From: Chthonomonas sp035294505
GTDB taxonomy: Bacteria > Armatimonadota > Chthonomonadetes > Chthonomonadales > Chthonomonadaceae
DNA length: 49,976 nt
Assembly: GCF_035294505.1 (NCBI RefSeq)
Contig: NZ_DATGKU010000173.1
Span: 1 to 49,976, forward strand
Direction: 5' to 3'
In this document: positions 7,723 to 15,060 of the stretch, in pieces
Position numbering within the stretch: the stretch's first letter is position 1
How the letters are laid out: each line of letters opens with the position of its first letter
Program-made: the position numbers and the translations under genes
Notes under the pieces: model-generated
The model's database searches: none
Told to the model about the DNA's origin: nothing
What the model saw: only the letters and a program-made list of their open reading frames with translations

Positions 7723-8711
7723 TCCTTCATAGGGGCCTTATCCGCTTCATGAGAGAGGACTTGGCATTCCATGAACATTCTCTGAGCGTCGGCCTGCTTA
7801 TGTGTTCGCAAAAAGGCAATCGCAAGCAAGCGAGCGACACGAGCGCGCGCAAGTAAGTGTTTTTGACTATAACCCCCATCCGCATCGGGGAGAGCAGTGA
7901 CATGCCGAGCTTTCAGTAGGGTCTCGACAGCCTCTCGGTTTCTTTGCAGCCTTAGATAAACGGCACCTAGTTCAGTTAACGCAAGGGCATCTTGGGGTTG
8001 CAATGCAACCGCCCGTTGAAGGGCCTGCAGTGCTTTCAGCTCATTAGATGCGCCCGGCTCGTTGTTCAGCGCCCATCCAAGCAGATACCAGGCACGACCG
8101 TCGTTCGGGTTAAGCAGCACACAACGACGAGCCTGTTGCTCCGTCAGGCGAACGTTCTGCGCCTGTTGGAAGATATTGGCTCCATGCAACCATATCGTGG
8201 CGTTAGAAGGGGCATAACGCTCCGCCAAGAGAACTTCCTGAATACAATCCCCAAGATCGCCACTTTTACCGTAGGCAGCAGAAAGTAGATCGTGGGCCAC
8301 GCCCGAATGTGGCGATTGAGCCACCGCCTGTTTCGCGGCTTGCAGGGCACATGGGGCATCATTTATTGCCAAACAGGCCTCGGCTAAAACCTGTTGTGCC
8401 TCTGGAAACTTGGGATTCTTGCTCACGAGGCGCTGCAATAAGGGAACCGCTTGTGCCGCATGGCCCGTTTGGGTGTAAAAACGCCCTAACTGAAAGTAGG
8501 TGTAAGGGAACGAAGGATACTCCACCAAAAGCTGCTGCCAAATGGCAACGGCATGCCCGTAGTCACCCGCCTCCGCAAGATGAACCGCCTCCATATAGCG
8601 GTGCATAAGGGACGCCGGTTCAGTAAGGCGCATTCGAAGCCAAACCGCAGCACCGATAAGAATGGCCGCAACCATGAGACAAACTTTGGCTCGAGCAGAG
8701 CAGCTTGTCAT
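7719..8711 (-). CDS. Membrane-anchored TPR protein
   Basis: 330 aa. An N-terminal hydrophobic segment (residues 8-26, VCLMVAAILIGAAVWLRMRL) serves as anchor or signal. The rest is a run of tetratricopeptide units, seen as repeats of the pattern A..A..YPSFPYTYFQLGRFYTQTGH, PKFPEAQQVLAEACLAIND and PNDGRAWYLLGWALN. TPR proteins are scaffolds for protein contacts; no enzyme motif is seen. It follows the small membrane protein gene at 33 bases on the same strand and converges on cheB. Confidence 0.8.
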   Translation of the reverse strand: MTSCSARAKVCLMVAAILIGAAVWLRMRLTEPASLMHRYMEAVHLAEAGDYGHAVAIWQQLLVEYPSFPYTYFQLGRFYTQTGHAAQAVPLLQRLVSKNPKFPEAQQVLAEACLAINDAPCALQAAKQAVAQSPHSGVAHDLLSAAYGKSGDLGDCIQEVLLAERYAPSNATIWLHGANIFQQAQNVRLTEQQARRCVLLNPNDGRAWYLLGWALNNEPGASNELKALQALQRAVALQPQDALALTELGAVYLRLQRNREAVETLLKARHVTALPDADGGYSQKHLLARARVARLLAIAFLRTHKQADAQRMFMECQVLSHEADKAPMKD

Positions 8712-8744
8712 CCTATAGCAAAGAACTCGCAGTCCCTATTTCGC

Positions 8745-8933
8745 CTATGGGGCAGTAGAACGGTTGCTCTGCGAATGCGCCGCACTCGCTGCCGGTGGGG
8801 GAACCTTATAATCCATCGGCTGTGTTTTTGAACCGCCCCCTCCCCCGAACACCTTGATTCCGATGAGGATGAGGATAATGAGCACCACAACGAAGACGAT
8901 CCCAGCAACAACTGGGTTCACATTCTGTCGCAT
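8745..8933 (-). CDS. Small single-pass membrane protein
   Basis: 62 aa from the ATG at 8933, which has GGAGAAG three bases upstream; an in-frame GTG four codons earlier lies inside that ribosome site and is less likely. Residues 6-27 are a strongly hydrophobic helix (PVVAGIVFVVVLIILILIGI), followed by a glycine run and a short polar tail (SKTQPMDYKVPPPAAS). Function unknown. Probably co-transcribed with the TPR gene downstream. Confidence 0.65.
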   Translation of the reverse strand: MRQNVNPVVAGIVFVVVLIILILIGIKVFGGGGGSKTQPMDYKVPPPAASAAHSQSNRSTAP

Positions 8934-8962
8934 TTTCTTCTCCACTTGAGTGTTATTACACA

Positions 8963-8987
8963 GGGGGAAAGAATCACCTCTCCCCCC
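8963..8987 (-). terminator. G/C-rich hairpin after the prepilin-like gene
   Basis: On the minus strand GGGGGGA and TTCCCCC can pair around a short loop, about 20 bases past the stop of the prepilin-like gene. There is no strong U-run, so it may be a terminator or a 3'-end stabiliser. Confidence 0.35.
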
Positions 8988-9005
8988 ATGCTTCCAGGAT
9001 TGCTG

Positions 9006-9806
9006 TTAGTTTGTTGGCTGACTACACCCCTTGTCGCTATAATTCTGGTCATACACCTTCGCGCTACGAAACGCTCCGTAGTATAAACCATTCACAAAAC
9101 CCTGTCCCGCATCTGGTGCGGGCACGCTTAGCACGCCAAACTTGGCATGTCCATCAGCATAAGCGAAGTTTTGCCCATTGAAGTGCCGTGGGTTTCGCGA
9201 GTTCCCTTTGAAGTCACCGTACCCAGCCCATACCGAAAGGGGATCAGACCAGTCCCAATAGAAGGCATACCCCCCATTGCCATTTGGTTGACAGGTATGC
9301 CAGTTCCATGCATATCGATCATCGCTGATAATAGCCAGATCGGCGGGACTTTGAAGTCGCGCAAGCGTGTAGGGTCCTCCCTGGTCTCCATTTTCATCAA
9401 AGATGAAATCGCTCAAGCCATACGTAACACGATAGTTCGGTGCGGTATATCCCCACGTGCTGAACAGCGTGTCGCTGTTGCTGGGGCAGCTGAAAAGCTG
9501 CTGGTTTTTGATATAGGGCATGAGCAAATCGCTCCACCACACGGTAGGACAGGGAGCATTTGGATTAGGGGGACATCCGGTATCTCCGGGGTTTTGATGC
9601 CAGGGCAACTGGAAAAAGGTCTCATCGTAATCTTGCACATACATCATAGTAGCCAGCCCGATCTGTTTGAGATTAGATAGACACGAGATCGAGCGTGCCT
9701 TCTCGCGAGCCTGTGCAAACACAGGGAACAGAATTGCCGCAAGAATCGCTATAATAGCGATTACTACGAGCAATTCAATGAGCGTAAACGCTTTTTTGCC
9801 TTGCAT
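9006..9806 (-). CDS. Prepilin-type N-terminal domain protein with H-x9-DG type C-terminus
   Basis: 266 aa from the ATG at 9806 (GGAGGA seven bases ahead). Residues 1-30 are a class III signal: MQGKKAFTLIELLVVIAI, with cleavage expected before the F, followed by the hydrophobic assembly helix. The next part (FPVFAQAREKARSISCLSNL) is typical of the large prepilin-like families of Planctomycetes and Armatimonadota. The C-terminal RHFNGQNFAYADGHAKFG is the H-x9-DG type motif. It is probably exported and processed by a prepilin peptidase; whether it builds a filament or works in surface binding is unknown. The GntR/LacI regulator lies directly upstream on the same strand. Confidence 0.85.
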   Translation of the reverse strand: MQGKKAFTLIELLVVIAIIAILAAILFPVFAQAREKARSISCLSNLKQIGLATMMYVQDYDETFFQLPWHQNPGDTGCPPNPNAPCPTVWWSDLLMPYIKNQQLFSCPSNSDTLFSTWGYTAPNYRVTYGLSDFIFDENGDQGGPYTLARLQSPADLAIISDDRYAWNWHTCQPNGNGGYAFYWDWSDPLSVWAGYGDFKGNSRNPRHFNGQNFAYADGHAKFGVLSVPAPDAGQGFVNGLYYGAFRSAKVYDQNYSDKGCSQPTN

Positions 9807-9882
9807 TACTATTCCTCCGATTGAGTTGTTTTTAGGATGCTTTGTGCCTTGCATAACAAAGCACAAAAGGTTTGTTCGCGCC

Positions 9883-11067
9883 TCATTGAGGAGGCGCCGT
9901 CGATTCCCTGGCGATGAGACTGCAAGACAGGAAGATTCTGTCGGGGTCGGAAAGCTTCATCGCTCCTCGCTCATGCATCTCCTGCAGCTTTTTAATCGCC
10001 TCACGCCCCATGACCTCTAGCGGCTGCTTTACCGTTGTTAGCTTAGGTACCGCGTGTGCTACTGCTGTCGGATCGTCGAAACCAACGATAGAAAGCTGCT
10101 CCGGAACCTTAATTCCCTCTTCTTGAGCAAGCTCTAGCAAAGTCCGCGCCAGAAAGGGGCCGGCGGCCAAAAAAGCGGTTGGACGATCCGAGGCCTTCAG
10201 CAGTTCGCGCAGCCTTGTGCAAGTCGGTTCCGCGATACCCTCCGCCGTTCCGGCATCTAACATCCAGTCAGGCCGAAACGGCAAGACCTTTGCTTGCAAG
10301 GCGGCCTGAAATCCTAGAATTCGGTCTTGGGTGTTGATAGCATTCGGCTCGGCATAGATCAAACCGATCTTGCGGTGCCCTAAACGAAACAGGTGCTCTA
10401 CGGCCATTTCTGCGCCTTCGCGGTTGTTACTATCTACACAGGGCAGTGGCACCCCTTGCCACGAGGCTCCCACAACCACAGCCCTAGCCCCCTCGGCGGC
10501 AAGAGCGTGCAACCCTTCCACATCCTCTTGGCGTGGCGCTACTATGATCCAGCCGGCACTGTGATCCGAGCGCCAAAAACGCACGTAATCACTTCCACGT
10601 ACATGCTGCAGCGTCAGCGTTACCTCCAATGGACTCACTTGGCAGCGCATCGCCAATAAAAGCGCACAAAGGTACTCGTTGTCGGCCACCATCTCGGTAG
10701 GGCCTACGGTAATTACATGATAGATGATGGGCGTTCGACGGCGAGGCCAGTCTAAGGGCCGTTCACGCTTCCCGCGCCCCCCGCCGACAGAGGTGTCCTT
10801 TACAAAGGTGCCCCGCCCGACTTCCCTCACAAAAAGCCCTTCCTCTACCAAAGCCAAGATAGCCTTATTTACCGTCATTTTGCTGACCCCCAGACTGCTG
10901 GCGATCTCCGTCTCCGCCGGTATTCTGTCTCCGGCCTTCCAGACACCACGGTGCACGAGGTCTCGAAGAATCTGCTTTACCTGGAGATGACGCGGTAAAG
11001 GACCGTCCCTCACAACGCGAACGGCTTTGAGCCCAACCATCATTGGCTTTGTAGAACGTGATGACAT
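9883..11067 (-). CDS. Transcription regulator with GntR-type HTH and LacI-type sugar-binding domain
   Basis: 394 aa. Residues 24-90 are a GntR winged helix (RHLQVKQILRDLVHRGVWKA, ETEIASSLGVSKMTVNKAIL). From about 130 onward is a periplasmic-binding-protein-like ligand domain as in LacI/AraR (AVEHLFRLGHRKIGLIYAEP, LSIVGFDDPTAVAHAVPKLTTVKQP). Such hybrids sense sugars and repress catabolic genes. nagA lies just upstream on the same strand, 83 bases away, which suggests an amino-sugar or glycan ligand (inference). A perfect palindrome AGTATATACT at 11087-11096 sits 20 bases before its start and could be the self-operator. Confidence 0.88.
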   Translation of the reverse strand: MSSRSTKPMMVGLKAVRVVRDGPLPRHLQVKQILRDLVHRGVWKAGDRIPAETEIASSLGVSKMTVNKAILALVEEGLFVREVGRGTFVKDTSVGGGRGKRERPLDWPRRRTPIIYHVITVGPTEMVADNEYLCALLLAMRCQVSPLEVTLTLQHVRGSDYVRFWRSDHSAGWIIVAPRQEDVEGLHALAAEGARAVVVGASWQGVPLPCVDSNNREGAEMAVEHLFRLGHRKIGLIYAEPNAINTQDRILGFQAALQAKVLPFRPDWMLDAGTAEGIAEPTCTRLRELLKASDRPTAFLAAGPFLARTLLELAQEEGIKVPEQLSIVGFDDPTAVAHAVPKLTTVKQPLEVMGREAIKKLQEMHERGAMKLSDPDRIFLSCSLIARESTAPPQ

Positions 11068-11086
11068 ATCTTCCTAGCTACCTAGT

Positions 11087-11096
11087 AGTATATACT
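11087..11096. promoter_or_regulatory. Palindrome AGTATATACT, candidate operator or -10 region
   Basis: A perfect 10-bp palindrome between nagA and the GntR/LacI regulator gene, in a short AT-rich stretch. GntR-family proteins bind short palindromes close to their own genes. It could equally be a -10 element of the regulator's promoter. Confidence 0.4.
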
Positions 11097-11150
11097 CATT
11101 TTAGCAGAAATATCGTCTCTTGTCAAGGGTTTTCCGAAAAATTTTTGAGG

Positions 11151-12308
11151 CTATCCCGCCCGCCCGTCATAAACGATACGCCCTCCGATTATCGTCAGGC
11201 GCACCGTCCCCTCCTCGTCCACAACTACCAGATCGGCATCATAACCGGGGGCAATGCGCCCTTTCCGATGGTTCAGCCCTAAAGCACATAGGGCATTATA
11301 GGATGACATGAGGACCCGCTTTCGCAAATCATAACCTCCCGCGTTGTAAAATGCGCGCTCGAGGGTCAGTAAGCTACCGGCCAAAGTTCCATCCGGCAAA
11401 CGTGCCGCACCGTTAGAGACCACTACCGGTAAATCGCCTAAGGAAAAGCTATATCCATCCGGCATCCCCGCCCCGGGAATGCCATCGGAAATGAGAATAA
11501 CCCCTCGCGCTCCCTTAGACTCCACGATAACCTTACAAACGGCGGGATGTACATGAATGTTATCCCAAATCAGCTCCGCCACCAACTCCGAGCGAGCAAG
11601 AGCCGCCCCCAGAACACCCGGTTCCCTGCTCTCCATGCCACGCATCGCATTGCCACAATGAGTTACATGACGCGCTCCAAACCCAATGGCCCTATCTACA
11701 TCGGCATAGGTGGCATTGGTATGGCCAATAGAGACAATAATACCTTCTTTTGCCAACAGCCTCATGAGTCGATCCGCCCCCGGCAATTCAGGCGCCAGTG
11801 TCATAATACGCACCACCTCCAAATAAGGCCCCGCCCAACGTAGAAAATCGTCACAGTCCGGTACCAGAATGTACGCCTCCGGCTGCGCACCCTTTTTCTG
11901 CGGATTAATGTAAGGTCCTTCGAGATGACAACCGAGAATGCGGGCACCCTCGTAGTCCCCACCTCGCATCAGACGGTGGATTACCTCCAATACGGCGGTC
12001 AACCGCTCTCTCGGGCCGGTAACGGTAGTTGGTAAATAGCCGGTTACCCCATGTCGTGCAAGATGATACGAGACTTCCTGCATCGCATCCTCGTCTGCTT
12101 CCATCACATAGCGCCCAGCCCCTCCGTGAACATGAATATCCACAAACCCCGGCACAAGGAACCAACGGCGAGCATCTATGTCCGCTTCTTCAGGCCGAGT
12201 AGCGCTATCCCATGATTCCACTTCGGTTATTCGACCATCTTCCAGAACCACCATAGCCCTCTCTCGGACATAGAGAGCGTCTGCAACCTTTCCCGCCAAT
12301 AAGCGCAT
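11151..12308 (-). CDS. nagA: N-acetylglucosamine-6-phosphate deacetylase
   Basis: 385 aa from the ATG at 12308, which has GGAGGT seven bases ahead; an earlier GTG overlaps that site. Amidohydrolase barrel with metal-site motifs: HVHGG (VPGFVDIHVHGGAG), HLEGPYINPQKKGAQ, the histidine in SIGHTNATY, the second in HVTHCGNAM, and the catalytic aspartate in ILISDGIPGAG. It removes acetate from GlcNAc-6-P, feeding amino sugars from chitin or cell-wall recycling to glycolysis. HCGNAM replaces the common HLFNAM but keeps the key His and Asn. It is divergent from the M-box promoter and upstream of the sugar-type regulator, which probably controls it. Confidence 0.92.
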   Translation of the reverse strand: MRLLAGKVADALYVRERAMVVLEDGRITEVESWDSATRPEEADIDARRWFLVPGFVDIHVHGGAGRYVMEADEDAMQEVSYHLARHGVTGYLPTTVTGPRERLTAVLEVIHRLMRGGDYEGARILGCHLEGPYINPQKKGAQPEAYILVPDCDDFLRWAGPYLEVVRIMTLAPELPGADRLMRLLAKEGIIVSIGHTNATYADVDRAIGFGARHVTHCGNAMRGMESREPGVLGAALARSELVAELIWDNIHVHPAVCKVIVESKGARGVILISDGIPGAGMPDGYSFSLGDLPVVVSNGAARLPDGTLAGSLLTLERAFYNAGGYDLRKRVLMSSYNALCALGLNHRKGRIAPGYDADLVVVDEEGTVRLTIIGGRIVYDGRAG

Positions 12309-12349
12309 TTCTCGCACCTCCGATTTGTCGCAGAAAATTCAAAAAAAGC

Positions 12350-12379
12350 TTGACAAGTGGAACTCTCGTTAAGTATACT
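12350..12379 (+). promoter_or_regulatory. Sigma-A promoter of the M-box/NRAMP operon
   Basis: TTGACA at 12350-12355, an 18-base spacer and TATACT at 12374-12379. Transcription would begin near 12386, about 45 bases before the riboswitch. The -10 lies in an AGTATACT palindrome. Confidence 0.8.
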
Positions 12380-12431
12380 GCGTATGAAAGTCTGGCGAAG
12401 CGTATGGTGCTCGCCGAAAAATAAAAAATGG

Positions 12432-12601
12432 GAATTCACCTCGATAGGTGAGGCTCCCGCATACATATAGGCCACTGCCCTTTCGTGTCCAGAGACACTC
12501 TAAGGGTTTAACAGGTACTCCCGTTCGAAGGGTCTACCTAACGTGGCTGAGGCCTCTGGCCTCTAAGGTACGCGGTGCCAAAACTTGAGCGAGTGGGGTT
12601 C
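12432..12601 (+). ncRNA. M-box (ykoK leader) magnesium riboswitch aptamer
   Basis: Contains the conserved M-box blocks in order: GATAGGTGAGGCTCCCG at 12443-12459, AGGCCACTGCCC at 12469-12480, GTGTCCAGAGACACTC then AAGGGTTTAACAGGTA, and GGTACGCGGTGCCAAAACTT at 12567-12586, which parallel the Bacillus ykoK leader (GGUGAGGCUCC, CUGCUGCCC, AUGUCC..AGACGCC, GGGU.AACAG, UACAGUGCUAAAGCU). Closing stem P1 can form from 12432-12443 and 12590-12601 with 10 of 12 pairs. Known M-boxes fold when Mg2+ is abundant and stop expression of Mg2+ transporters. The transporter here is an NRAMP relative at 13338. Confidence 0.92.
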
Positions 12602-12627
12602 GTTAACCTTCTAGACCGAATTCAACG

Positions 12628-12653
12628 GCCCGCTTCTCGCTCAAGAGGCGGGC
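12628..12653 (+). terminator. Riboswitch-controlled intrinsic terminator
   Basis: GCCCGCTTCT and AGAGGCGGGC form a 10-bp stem (one G-U) with a 6-base loop, followed by a pyrimidine-rich run (TTTAACCTTTTCTTCTT). Bases 12636-12645 (CTCGCTCAAG) are perfectly complementary to 12584-12593 (CTTGAGCGAG) at the 3' side of the aptamer. Pairing of these two blocks would break both P1 and the terminator, so the sequence itself shows the on/off switch: high Mg2+ gives termination, low Mg2+ gives read-through. Confidence 0.85.
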
Positions 12654-13067
12654 TTTAACCTTTTCTTCTTGCCCAACAGCCGATGGCACACGGAGAGTCT
12701 AAAGGAACTATGGATACCAATAGTATCGAGCCTCCAAGTAACGGAGGCAAACCACAATTAGGCCGTGTAGCCGGCGGTATGCTCCTCTAGCCTCATAGGC
12801 TATCTCTTGCACGTCCGCTCGGCTCACGGCAGGGCCGACGGGACGTGTGAGGTGATGGCTTTCTTCTCCTCAATCTCCATCTCTTCCCGTCCCTCATCCT
12901 ATAGCGTCTTGTGCGCTGCCTTGTAGGTAGGTGTAAGGCGTATTGCGTCTCATGGAGAGGCTTTATCCCCTCTTTCAAAGACGTGATCGCGCCTAACAAC
13001 CTGCCCATAAAGGCGATGCCCGACGTCGGTAGGCTAACCTCAATTTCTCTGAGAGGAGGGTAAAGCC
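12654..13067 (+). other. Long structured leader between riboswitch terminator and first gene
   Basis: About 410 bases with no convincing gene. At 12679-12775 a three-way junction can be drawn: closing helix GCCG..ACACGG with CCGTGT..CGGC, an arm GATAC/GTATC (12713-12727) and an arm GCCTCC/GGAGGC (12730-12748). Further hairpins: TAGCCT/AGGCTA (12788-12802) and CACGTCC..CGGC with GCCG..GGACGTG (12810-12847). Then a pyrimidine-rich stretch (12858-12898) and a ribosome site GAGGAGGG before the 79-aa gene, which a CCTC at 13039-13042 could mask. It may be a second regulatory RNA or a separate small RNA. A minus-strand frame here has no family features. Confidence 0.5.
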
Positions 13068-13307
13068 ATGCTCAAAATGGTCTGGTTAAAAAATGAAATG
13101 GGGCAACTGGTGCCCAAGTGGGTTGTGGACACCGAGTCGCATCCACTTACCTATCTGTTGGAAACGGCTCAGCCCCAGCCGATACATCACGTGTACCGCA
13201 CAACCAACCGGGTCACCGAAGTGCAAGAGACGCCGACAGAAGACCCTGTCGAATGGGCGCCTCTGGGTCAGCACGAAAACATAGGAATGGCCGCAATCGT
13301 TGCCTAA
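13068..13307 (+). CDS. Small protein of unknown function, first gene of the M-box operon
   Basis: 79 aa, soluble, not recognised. It opens MLKMVWLKNEMGQLVPKWVV and is rich in P, T, E and Q (VQETPTEDPVEWAPLGQ), with two adjacent histidines in PIHHVYR. The start is well supported by GAGGAGGG seven bases upstream, and the NRAMP gene begins 30 bases after the stop. Its place after the riboswitch and before the transporter argues that it is made when Mg2+ is scarce; it could help assemble or regulate the transporter, but this is inference. Confidence 0.65.
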   Translation: MLKMVWLKNEMGQLVPKWVVDTESHPLTYLLETAQPQPIHHVYRTTNRVTEVQETPTEDPVEWAPLGQHENIGMAAIVA

Positions 13308-13337
13308 AAGCCATCACTTCAATTAGAGGACGGGAAA

Positions 13338-14642
13338 ATGACTATTCTGAATGAACAAACAAAAACCAAAGGCCGCGCCGTACGTGGCCGTTGGCAGAAG
13401 GAGTTACTTACTTTTCTTCTGGTGTTCGGCCCAGGCCTAATCGTTATGGAGGCCGACAACGACGCCGGAGCGGTGTCCACCTATACACAGGCCGGAGCGC
13501 AGTATGGCACCCATCTTCTATGGGTGCTCCTGCTGCTCCTGCCTATCACCTATTTTGTCCAAGAGATGGTTGCACGGCTAGGCATCGCCACCGGGCAGGG
13601 CCATGCGGCCATGATCTATCGGCGGTTTGGGAAATGGTGGGGCTTCTTCTCTCTGATGGACCTCCTCATCGTTAACTTTCTGACCATTGTCACCGAGTTC
13701 GCGGCGATCTCTCTGGCCTGGGCCAAAATGGGGGTAAGTCCCTATATTGCTGTACCGCTCTTTGCTATCGGCTTGATCGTCCTGGTGGTTACGGGTCACT
13801 ACCTGCGCTGGGAGCGTCCCACCATCGTCCTCTGTCTGCTCGATTCTATCTGGCTTATCGTCGCGATGCTGTGCCATCCCAGCCCAAAGCAGGTTATCCA
13901 CGATTCGGTCGTCCCCCACATTCCCCCTGGCGGGCTAACAACGAACCTGGTCTTTCTCGTTATCGCTCTGGTAGGAACAACGATCGCGCCATGGCAACTC
14001 TTCTTCCAACAGTCGTGCGTGGCCGATAAACGCCTTCGCTTTTCCGACCTTAAGTGGGAACGGCTAGACACATTCCTCGGGGCGTGCTTCACTATCATCG
14101 TCGCCGGCTGCATGATCCTTGCCGGAGATGCAGCCTATCGCCACCATATCAACTATACCGATCCAGCTCAAATGGCCGTGGCGCTCGGCCCAACGCTGGG
14201 GCCCTTCGTCAAATACGCCATCCTGCTGCTCATGTGCAACGCTGCCGTTCTCGGCGCCACCGCAGTTTCTCTTTCTAGTGCATGGGCGTTTGGGGAGGTT
14301 AAAGGCTGGAAGCATACCCTTAATGCCACATTTAAGGAAGCTCCTGGCTTCTATACGATCTATGCTATCTGCGTGCTCTTGGCGGCGGCCATCGTCCTCA
14401 TCCCAAAAGCTCCGCTGCAGCTTATCATCATCAGCGTGCAGGTGCTTGCCGGCATCATGCTTCCCGCCGCTATCGTCTTTCTGCAACTGCTGCTTAACGA
14501 TCGCGAGCTTTTGGGAGAAGAGTTCGCCAATAAGCCGTGGAACAACTGGATTAACTGGATTATCATCATCCTGTTGTTCACACTCTCTTTTATCCTCGCA
14601 GCTCAAGTGATCGCGCCCAACCTGTTCCCTGCGTCGTCCTAA
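13338..14642 (+). CDS. NRAMP-family divalent metal transporter, probably Mg2+-type (NRMT)
   Basis: 434 aa with about eleven hydrophobic helices, matching the SLC11/NRAMP fold. The first helix has VMEADNDAGAVSTYTQAGAQ: aligned on QAGAQYG, the canonical DPGN ligand motif becomes D42-A-G-A, so the aspartate stays but the asparagine is lost. Helix 6 has VGTTIAPWQLFFQQS where the canonical form is ATVMPHN; Ala217 replaces the methionine that favours Mn2+/Fe2+. Loss of these two ligands, together with the M-box in the leader, fits the NRAMP-related magnesium transporters described in Clostridium and Eggerthella. It would import Mg2+ at the inner membrane when the riboswitch is unoccupied. Manganese transport remains an alternative. 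Confidence 0.85.
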   Translation: MTILNEQTKTKGRAVRGRWQKELLTFLLVFGPGLIVMEADNDAGAVSTYTQAGAQYGTHLLWVLLLLLPITYFVQEMVARLGIATGQGHAAMIYRRFGKWWGFFSLMDLLIVNFLTIVTEFAAISLAWAKMGVSPYIAVPLFAIGLIVLVVTGHYLRWERPTIVLCLLDSIWLIVAMLCHPSPKQVIHDSVVPHIPPGGLTTNLVFLVIALVGTTIAPWQLFFQQSCVADKRLRFSDLKWERLDTFLGACFTIIVAGCMILAGDAAYRHHINYTDPAQMAVALGPTLGPFVKYAILLLMCNAAVLGATAVSLSSAWAFGEVKGWKHTLNATFKEAPGFYTIYAICVLLAAAIVLIPKAPLQLIIISVQVLAGIMLPAAIVFLQLLLNDRELLGEEFANKPWNNWINWIIIILLFTLSFILAAQVIAPNLFPASS

Positions 14643-14670
14643 AACTAATCACTGCAAAGGAGGTTTCAAA

Positions 14671-14904
14671 ATGGCCGTGTCTAAACTGATAAACGATGAT
14701 AATATCTACTATGTGGTTCATCCGCTTGATGATGATCCCGAAGAGAAGCGCGATCCGGAGAAGGCCGGGCCTATGCCCATGAGCCGCAGCGTGAAGTTCT
14801 CTCTCATCACCCTGCGCGCTTACCTGATCATTATGGGACTGCTGCTGCTCTATCGCCTCATCGCCCAAATGCATCTCTTTGGCAGCCATGGGCCACATAG
14901 TTAG
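14671..14904 (+). CDS. Small single-pass membrane protein downstream of the NRAMP transporter
   Basis: 77 aa, not recognised. The first 45 residues are polar and acidic (VVHPLDDDPEEKRDPEKAGP), then one hydrophobic helix (residues 49-65, LITLRAYLIIMGLLLLY), then a short histidine-containing end (HLFGSHGPHS). AAAGGAGG precedes the ATG. It starts 28 bases after the transporter stop, so it is likely co-translated. The acidic cytoplasmic part could bind cations or contact the transporter, as small accessory proteins do for other Mg2+ transporters; that role is inferred only. Confidence 0.65.
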   Translation: MAVSKLINDDNIYYVVHPLDDDPEEKRDPEKAGPMPMSRSVKFSLITLRAYLIIMGLLLLYRLIAQMHLFGSHGPHS

Positions 14905-14909
14905 GTTGT

Positions 14910-14989
14910 CGTCCCGATCCACAAGAAGCAGCGATGTTTTATTGGTACCCAAATGAACCAATTCGCGCCACCCCTTACGGATCGGGACG
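14910..14989 (+). ncRNA. Eighty-base stem-loop in the intergenic gap
   Basis: CGTCCCGATCC (14910-14920) and GGATCGGGACG (14979-14989) are perfect 11-bp complements enclosing 58 bases, with an inner TTGGT/ACCAA hairpin at 14942-14961. It starts six bases after the 77-aa gene's stop, with no terminal U-run. It could protect the upstream mRNA, be a processing site, or be a regulatory RNA for the outer-membrane gene downstream. Confidence 0.5.
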
Positions 14990-15060
14990 CGAGAAGCCTT
15001 CATTAAGCAAATTTAGTACCAAAGCACGAATATCAATAATATAAAAAGGAGGAACCAAAC

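Noticed and set aside
11087..11096. The palindrome as part of an inverted-repeat transposon end
   Set aside because: No matching distant copy or target duplication was seen; position suggests an operator or -10.
12676..12775. Assignment of the second leader fold to a known riboswitch (yybP-ykoY Mn2+, cobalamin, glycine, ydaO, NiCo)
   Set aside because: None of the signature loops of these classes could be found, so it is left as an unnamed structured region.
12793..13008. Minus-strand frame of 71 codons in the leader of the M-box operon
   Set aside because: Arginine-rich, no family features, no ribosome site of note, and it lies within strong RNA hairpins of the plus-strand leader.
14064..14606. 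Minus-strand frame of 180 codons inside the NRAMP gene
   Set aside because: Exact shadow of a well-supported transporter gene; rich in D, H and Q as antisense of membrane helices, with no motif.
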